Shown here: piece by piece, positions 59,395 to 64,000 of the stretch
Layout: the number at the start of each line of letters is the position of its first letter
Position numbering within the stretch: the first letter of the stretch is position 1
Source of the DNA: Paragonimus westermani
Taxonomy: Eukaryota > Platyhelminthes > Trematoda > Plagiorchiida > Troglotrematidae
Length of the DNA: 64,000 nucleotides
Assembly: GCA_008508345.1 (NCBI GenBank)
Contig: QNGE01000107.1
Span: 63,715-127,714, forward strand
Direction of reading: 5' to 3'
Position numbers and translations under genes: made by a program
Notes under the pieces: generated by a model
What the model saw: only the letters and a program-made list of their open reading frames with translations
Databases searched by the model: none
What the model was told of the DNA's origin: nothing

Positions 59395-59850
59395 TGGTTT
59401 TGTTCACTAACGATGCTTCACCATTGTACAACAACGTTTTTGCGTCATCTCTGCAGGTTGTTCGAATTGACTAAAAATGACCTTGCAATTACAATAAAGT
59501 TTTGTGCACGCACGCCTTTCTGCTCTTCTTCCTGTGGCGAAGTTGCTTGACGATACTACACGGATCTCATCCGTTTTTAGCTCCGTGGTACTCCGAACAT
59601 CGTTGCAGCACCGACCGCGTTTCAGCCGTTCACAGTAATCTCGGAATACCCTCGCTTCATGGATACTGGTAATTTGGAATGTGGCTGTGGTGGTCTTCTT
59701 GAACCCTTTCTGTGAGTCAAGCTTTTTATTCCTATAACTTGCTAAACCCCCGTAACTGTCCTGTTGCATTCTATCATTTTTGTTTACTGAACTCGGTGAA
59801 AAACGTCTGCGTTCACTTAGGGTAGTCTGAGACTGTTTTGAACCTCTACA
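59395..59850. repeat. Diverged direct repeat, unit 1
   Basis: It aligns with 61990-62450 in the same orientation over about 450 bp with many substitutions and small gaps. Shared runs include GCTTGACGAT, CTTCAGC/TTTCAGC, ATGG(A/C)...ACTGGT, and CTGTCCTGTTG(C/T)ATTC. A 170-codon minus-strand frame (59919-59407) is open in this unit but is broken by many stops in the other, so coding is doubtful. Confidence 0.65.
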
Positions 59851-61525
59851 AGTGTAATATTGGATGGAAGTTAATTTTGTATCGGCGATACAAACTACAT
59901 GGGCACATTTTACACCCATAGAAGTGGTCTACGTTGTTCAATCCAAATGGGTTAGACAGATGGCAGCAAATTTAAGTTTTGAGGGTGTAAATGGGTTAGT
60001 CAGTCTAACTGTGCGCACGAGAGGTCTAACAGACTTTAGCAGGAGGCGGTAAATCTAGTTGCTGCTTTTGTCTTCATGTGCCTGTTCTGTATAACTACGT
60101 ATGCGACCTTCCAGAACGTACAACATGATAACCCCTTGCAACTGTTGTGTTTATCTTATGTTGATAAGGCACTGGAGGACGTTGTCTGATACACCGGAAG
60201 ACAGTCAACTTATCTGACCGACTGAAGTCCATGCGTACTTACTAATCAAAATTTTGTCAGATCATTTGTTTATTCACAAATATTCAAGCCATAAACACAT
60301 AGTCCACGGAGAGCGTTAGACTTGAAGTACATCCCTCACACTAACATAATTTGATACTGGTTAGCTACCAGGTATACGGTTGTAGACTTCTGAACACACA
60401 TTGCGTGTTTGACAGAGGTTAGCTAGAAAAGTTTCTAAATACCAGACGAAATTCCACGTTTATATTTACTGATTTTTAACTGGAGCCAACCAGCAGAGGC
60501 AGTAGGGAAAAAACGTAGCATAATGTCTTCATTAAGCAAATTTCACTTTTCAAAAAAGTACCTCATACACCTCGGACAACTGATAGCAGTGAAATCGTGG
60601 ACAATATTGAAAAGTAACGTGGTAATAACAAACTTAAGTAGTGGATTGTATACAAAAAGAAACCGGTACCTTGCTCGATCTGAGCATCGCGCGGCCAGCA
60701 AATAAATCGGAACGCAAGCTGAATAAGTGCACGGAAAAAACATGTTGAGTCTAGCTTGAACAAAGTAGATCGGTCTTGATCCTGTAACCAGGGAAGTGGA
60801 CAGATTCGTGAGCCACTCCTGTTCTGTTTTCAACTTTTCCAACACGTGAATCTCCAATGTGATGTGTTACCGTAAATCGCAACTATATCAGTTTGATTTC
60901 CGTGTGTATTATCATCACTGAATGGGAAAAGTGTGTGCAGCTGATGATAGATAACCAATACCAATGAGCAGTTTTCACTCCACCGGTGATGTTTGCGCAA
61001 ACATGTTAACCAGAGCGCAATGAAAGTGCTGTTGAAGCCATTCAATGTATTTAGATCAAACTCTCCGACTACTCTCCAGTGACTACAAACTCCCGTGACA
61101 GAATGACGCGGAAGTTACTGCGGGTATGTTGTGAGTATATATGATGAACTGGTTGTGCACATGCTAGTGTAAGCTTTGAATTTACACGTACCTTCAGGAG
61201 CTGATTTACACAGGCAGATTCCCATCTGTCCTATACATTTTATATTGCAGTATAACGCTAGGAACATCCAAAATTTCGATGGATACCGTACTCAAACACG
61301 CCACTCACATCGGAAATCAACCTCGGATCTCATAAGACGGTAAAGAACTATGGGTTGAAACAGTACCTTTGAAATTCTTGTTGGCAGTGACCAGAGTTTA
61401 CCCAGACACATTTGAACGCTCTGAATCACACCATACTGCGTTTGGAGATTGACAGACTTTGATGTTTAAAGTTAACAACGAAATCGTTTGGGGGAACAAC
61501 GAGTAATGTTTATCGGGTGTTCCAG
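59851..61525. other. No recognised gene
   Basis: Short ORFs on both strands near 60523-60857 overlap completely. The rest is AT-rich DNA without recognisable signals. Confidence 0.35.
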
Positions 61526-61527
61526 AT

Positions 61528-61809
61528 ATGTCGTCATTGTCCTCAAGAGCATCATCTACTACTGTTATGAGCCTAGAACGCGGATTGCACAGAGATTATT
61601 TGTTCGGGGAAACTAGTACATGGGTTATGCGTCTCAGCCGCACTACGGACAAAAACATTCATTTGTACGCATCACTACTCTCAGGAAGTCCCAATCGCTG
61701 TGAATGCCATTGCCAAGTTCCCTCATGTCCTCCAGTAATCTTTCCTTTATCTCCCCCGTATTTGAAACGTGGCAATTTCGATCCATGCTGTCGCCTTTCT
61801 AGTGAATAG
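61528..61809 (+). CDS. Candidate exon, Ser/Cys-rich, unrecognised
   Basis: An acceptor-like GGTGTTCCAG precedes ATG 61528. Ninety-three codons run to TAG 61807, beginning MSSLSSRASSTTVMSLERGL, with CECHCQVPSCPPVIF near residue 62 and a final CC pair. Composition is protein-like, but no domain is recognised and no partner exon is found. Confidence 0.3.
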   Translation: MSSLSSRASSTTVMSLERGLHRDYLFGETSTWVMRLSRTTDKNIHLYASLLSGSPNRCECHCQVPSCPPVIFPLSPPYLKRGNFDPCCRLSSE

Positions 61810-61989
61810 TGGTGGTGTAAGTAGTATCGTGCGACCGCCTTCCCTCACAAATTATGGGTTTACTTTGTAAGTTAACACCGAATCAAAATTCAATTTCAAG
61901 TTACGTATTGTCTCTAGGTACAACTGATGATCTCAAAACACATCTCATGATCATTGTGATAATGCGCTCCCCCATGTGAGTACGCCTCT

Positions 61990-62450
61990 AGAGTTATGTT
62001 TACTAGCGATGCCTCACTTTTGTATAACAGCGTTTCTGCACTACCTCTGCATGTTTATCAAATTGATTAAGATGAATTAACAAGACAATACGAAGTTGTA
62101 CACACCCATTTGCTCTGTCCTACACTGCGTATCCGCTTGACGATAATACACAAATCTTTCATTCAATTTTTTAGATTCACCGTCGTATGAGCGTACTACG
62201 AACATTGCGGTAGCTCCGATCACGCTTCAGCAGTCCATGGCAACTCCGTCATATTCTTGCTTCCCGGAAACTGGTGGTTAAGAATATTGTGGTGGTCACT
62301 TTAAACATCAGTTTTGATTCAAAATCATTGATTACCGTAACTTGTTGAAATCCCTGCGACTATCCTGTTGTATTCGTTCATTTTGTTGTCACCGATAGCT
62401 TAGTGAGCTCGCTTGCATTTACTTAGGCTATTCAGTAACTCGTTCTTGAC
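61990..62450. repeat. Diverged direct repeat, unit 2
   Basis: Partner of 59395-59850. The start-to-start distance is about 2.6 kb. Divergence is high, so the duplication or insertion is old. Confidence 0.65.
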
Positions 62451-62640
62451 CATTACACGTCATTCCCGGCATCTATACAGAATGCGCAGTGCGTACATGG
62501 CAAACATAATAGCCTGATCAATATCGGATTGATTGGGTTCAAGAAGACGACCGTATATTACCACACACCGTATGTTTAGATGCATAATCTGACGGTAGGT
62601 CGACGACCAACGTCAAGCCAGTTTCGGGTATAACTGAGTA

Positions 62641-62867
62641 TTGCTGGTTCAAAATGGTATGATCACAAGCGTCTTGCAATTCACCTTATACAAAATTAAC
62701 TCCCAAATTAACTCTCAGAAACTCAGTAGCAAACGTCATTCAACGGTTATCAGGGAACTGAGCAGAGAACATTCTGTGATGAAGAAAATATTCGGACGCA
62801 CAGCAGAATTGTTAACTTCTTCTTCTATGAAGTGCAAGTCTTTTACAATTGATAGCAGCTGTTGCAC
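62641..62867 (+). other. Unrecognised ORF
   Basis: An 83-codon frame (62641-62892) runs into the SINE partner 2, so its end is repeat sequence. No motif is recognised. Confidence 0.25.
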
Positions 62868-63325
62868 TTGCGTAGAGTGGGGTTTTGATTAAAGAATAAT
62901 TAACTGTACTAAAAAGGTTACAACGAATTACACAAGTAGATCACACAGTACACCAGAGGATTTCGGCGTGATTGTCACCACGGCTCAAAAGTGGAGAAGC
63001 TGGAAACTATGCATGTAGATATCAGTCAAATTTGAACTATTAACAAAAATAACCAAAGTGGATACACAGATCCAATAGCATTCACACGCGAAGTAACTGT
63101 CACACTCCCGTAGACTGTTCAGTCAGTCGAAAAGAAACACTCTCGAAAAGTACCATTTTACTCGAGCTTCATTCGGGTTAGACCTCGTCAGTACTGCATA
63201 TCATTGAGCCGACCGAGACTGAATTCCGACCGCTCTTTCATGAGGTAACTGTAATCATCACCGCGCCAGTGACCTCGCAATGGGTGCTACTGAATTATCG
63301 TATGTGAAACGCTCAATCACGTTCG
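62868..63325 (-). mobile_element. Sm-alpha-like SINE, inverted partner 2
   Basis: Near-identical reverse copy of 56252-56670, but with a better 5' end: about 45 bases ahead of box A (63268-63258, TGGCGCGGTGA) match the LINE-B/SINE junction, including TTGAGCGTT at 63316-63308. The ribozyme is defective in the same way as partner 1. Confidence 0.75.
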
Positions 63326-63769
63326 CCTGTGAGTAGTGTTCAGATTATGGGACCACTTCAAGTGGAAAGGCAGTAACTGTCCTGTTGACCTTAGCTAATG
63401 TTCCTCTGTTCTGAATATCGCTGAATCTTTATCAATCGAAAATCCCTTACTCCTGACCAATAATAAAAACTGAATATGCTGGACATCAGGCTGCTAAGTG
63501 TTTTGTATCAGTGATTGGCCAAACTCTGGTATCTATAGCGACTGCCATTACGACCAAAATGTTCCATTAGACACCGCCTACACAAGTTTCTAAAGTTCAC
63601 AAGCCTGAGTTCAGGGTAAGCCCAGTGTTTGGTAAGATGAAGACAATTATGTGGCAACCATTTTGAAGCTAAAGAAACTGCTTGAATACGTTTGAAATAC
63701 AATCACCCCAATGAACTGAAGTGTAAACGTTTGAATCAGCTTTATATATGGGACACTGACAGCAATACT

Positions 63770-64000
63770 CAATACATACATATATACATACACGGTTGGC
63801 GGCATCTGATTCGGATTAGCCTGTCACAGCCAAAGGACACCTGCGCTGATCCATCACTGCAACTGGCTTGCGCTGCACCAATTGCACTTCCACCAACACA
63901 CCACATATCCAGTGTAAACCCGAAGGAATAAGACCGAGAGGTGTGCCAGTGGGGCCTTTGTGTCCAGCCGGCCAATGCTGGTTAGCCACTTGATTGGCTA
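63770..64000 (-). repeat. Probable retroelement end with (TATG)-like tail
   Basis: A tract of CATA/TATG repeats (63771-63793) borders a visibly GC-richer block that runs to the window end. Read on the minus strand, this looks like an element ending in a short tandem tail, as for LINE-A. The family is not recognised and the element leaves the window. Confidence 0.35.

Overview
The window looks like nuclear DNA from a parasitic flatworm, most likely a digenean trematode. Coding density is very low. Nearly every recognisable protein is a degraded retroelement of types common in trematodes: RTE-like and CR1-like LINEs, a Penelope-like element, a Ty3/Gypsy remnant and hammerhead-bearing SINEs that resemble the schistosome Sm-alpha family. 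The best host-gene candidate has a 32-bp intron, a size also typical of flatworms. I see no bacterial operon, rRNA, ordinary tRNA or CRISPR. The taxonomic call is inference.

Layout. 3.0-5.8 kb (minus): decayed CR1-like LINE (endonuclease plus reverse transcriptase, RT). 7.5-8.3 and 14.9-15.7 kb: two near-identical inverted arms of about 0.8 kb enclosing 6.6 kb. Inside them, at 9.06-12.02 kb (plus), lies LINE-A, an RTE-like LINE that has lost the middle of its RT. 15.9-16.6 kb (minus): possible Merlin/ISXO2-like transposase remnant. 19.4-20.2 kb (plus): Gypsy RNase H-integrase remnant. 22.1-23.1 kb (minus): second CR1-like fragment. 24.37-24.69 kb (plus): gene resembling the ciliary protein TEX49/SPMIP11. 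24.94-25.26 kb: dense chain of perfect and near-perfect palindromes. 27.13-29.47 kb (plus): second copy of LINE-A, 5'-truncated, with the same internal deletion and a 293-bp solo LTR in its 3' UTR. 29.5-41.8 kb: AT-rich, nearly without ORFs.

41.8-44 kb: candidate small exons and old repeats. 44.87-45.09 kb: SINE with an almost intact hammerhead ribozyme. 46.0-46.74 kb: Penelope-like RT/GIY-YIG remnant followed by a complete minimal hammerhead. 47.9-51.7 kb (minus): LINE-B, the best-preserved element, split by one in-frame TGA and fused at its 3' end to an Sm-alpha-like SINE. 54.9 kb (minus): possible ankyrin-type terminal exon. 56.25-56.67 and 62.87-63.3 kb: inverted pair of nearly identical Sm-alpha-like copies. 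59.4 and 62.0 kb: diverged direct repeat.

Functionally the window is a retroelement graveyard with signs of recent activity. It has two LINE copies differing at only a handful of positions, an almost open LINE ORF, a solo LTR with target duplication, and self-cleaving RNA motifs tied to both a SINE family and a Penelope-like element. The strongest items for follow-up are the two hammerheads, the LINE-B/SINE fusion, the palindrome chain, and a hairpin conserved in the 5' leaders of two different LINE families.
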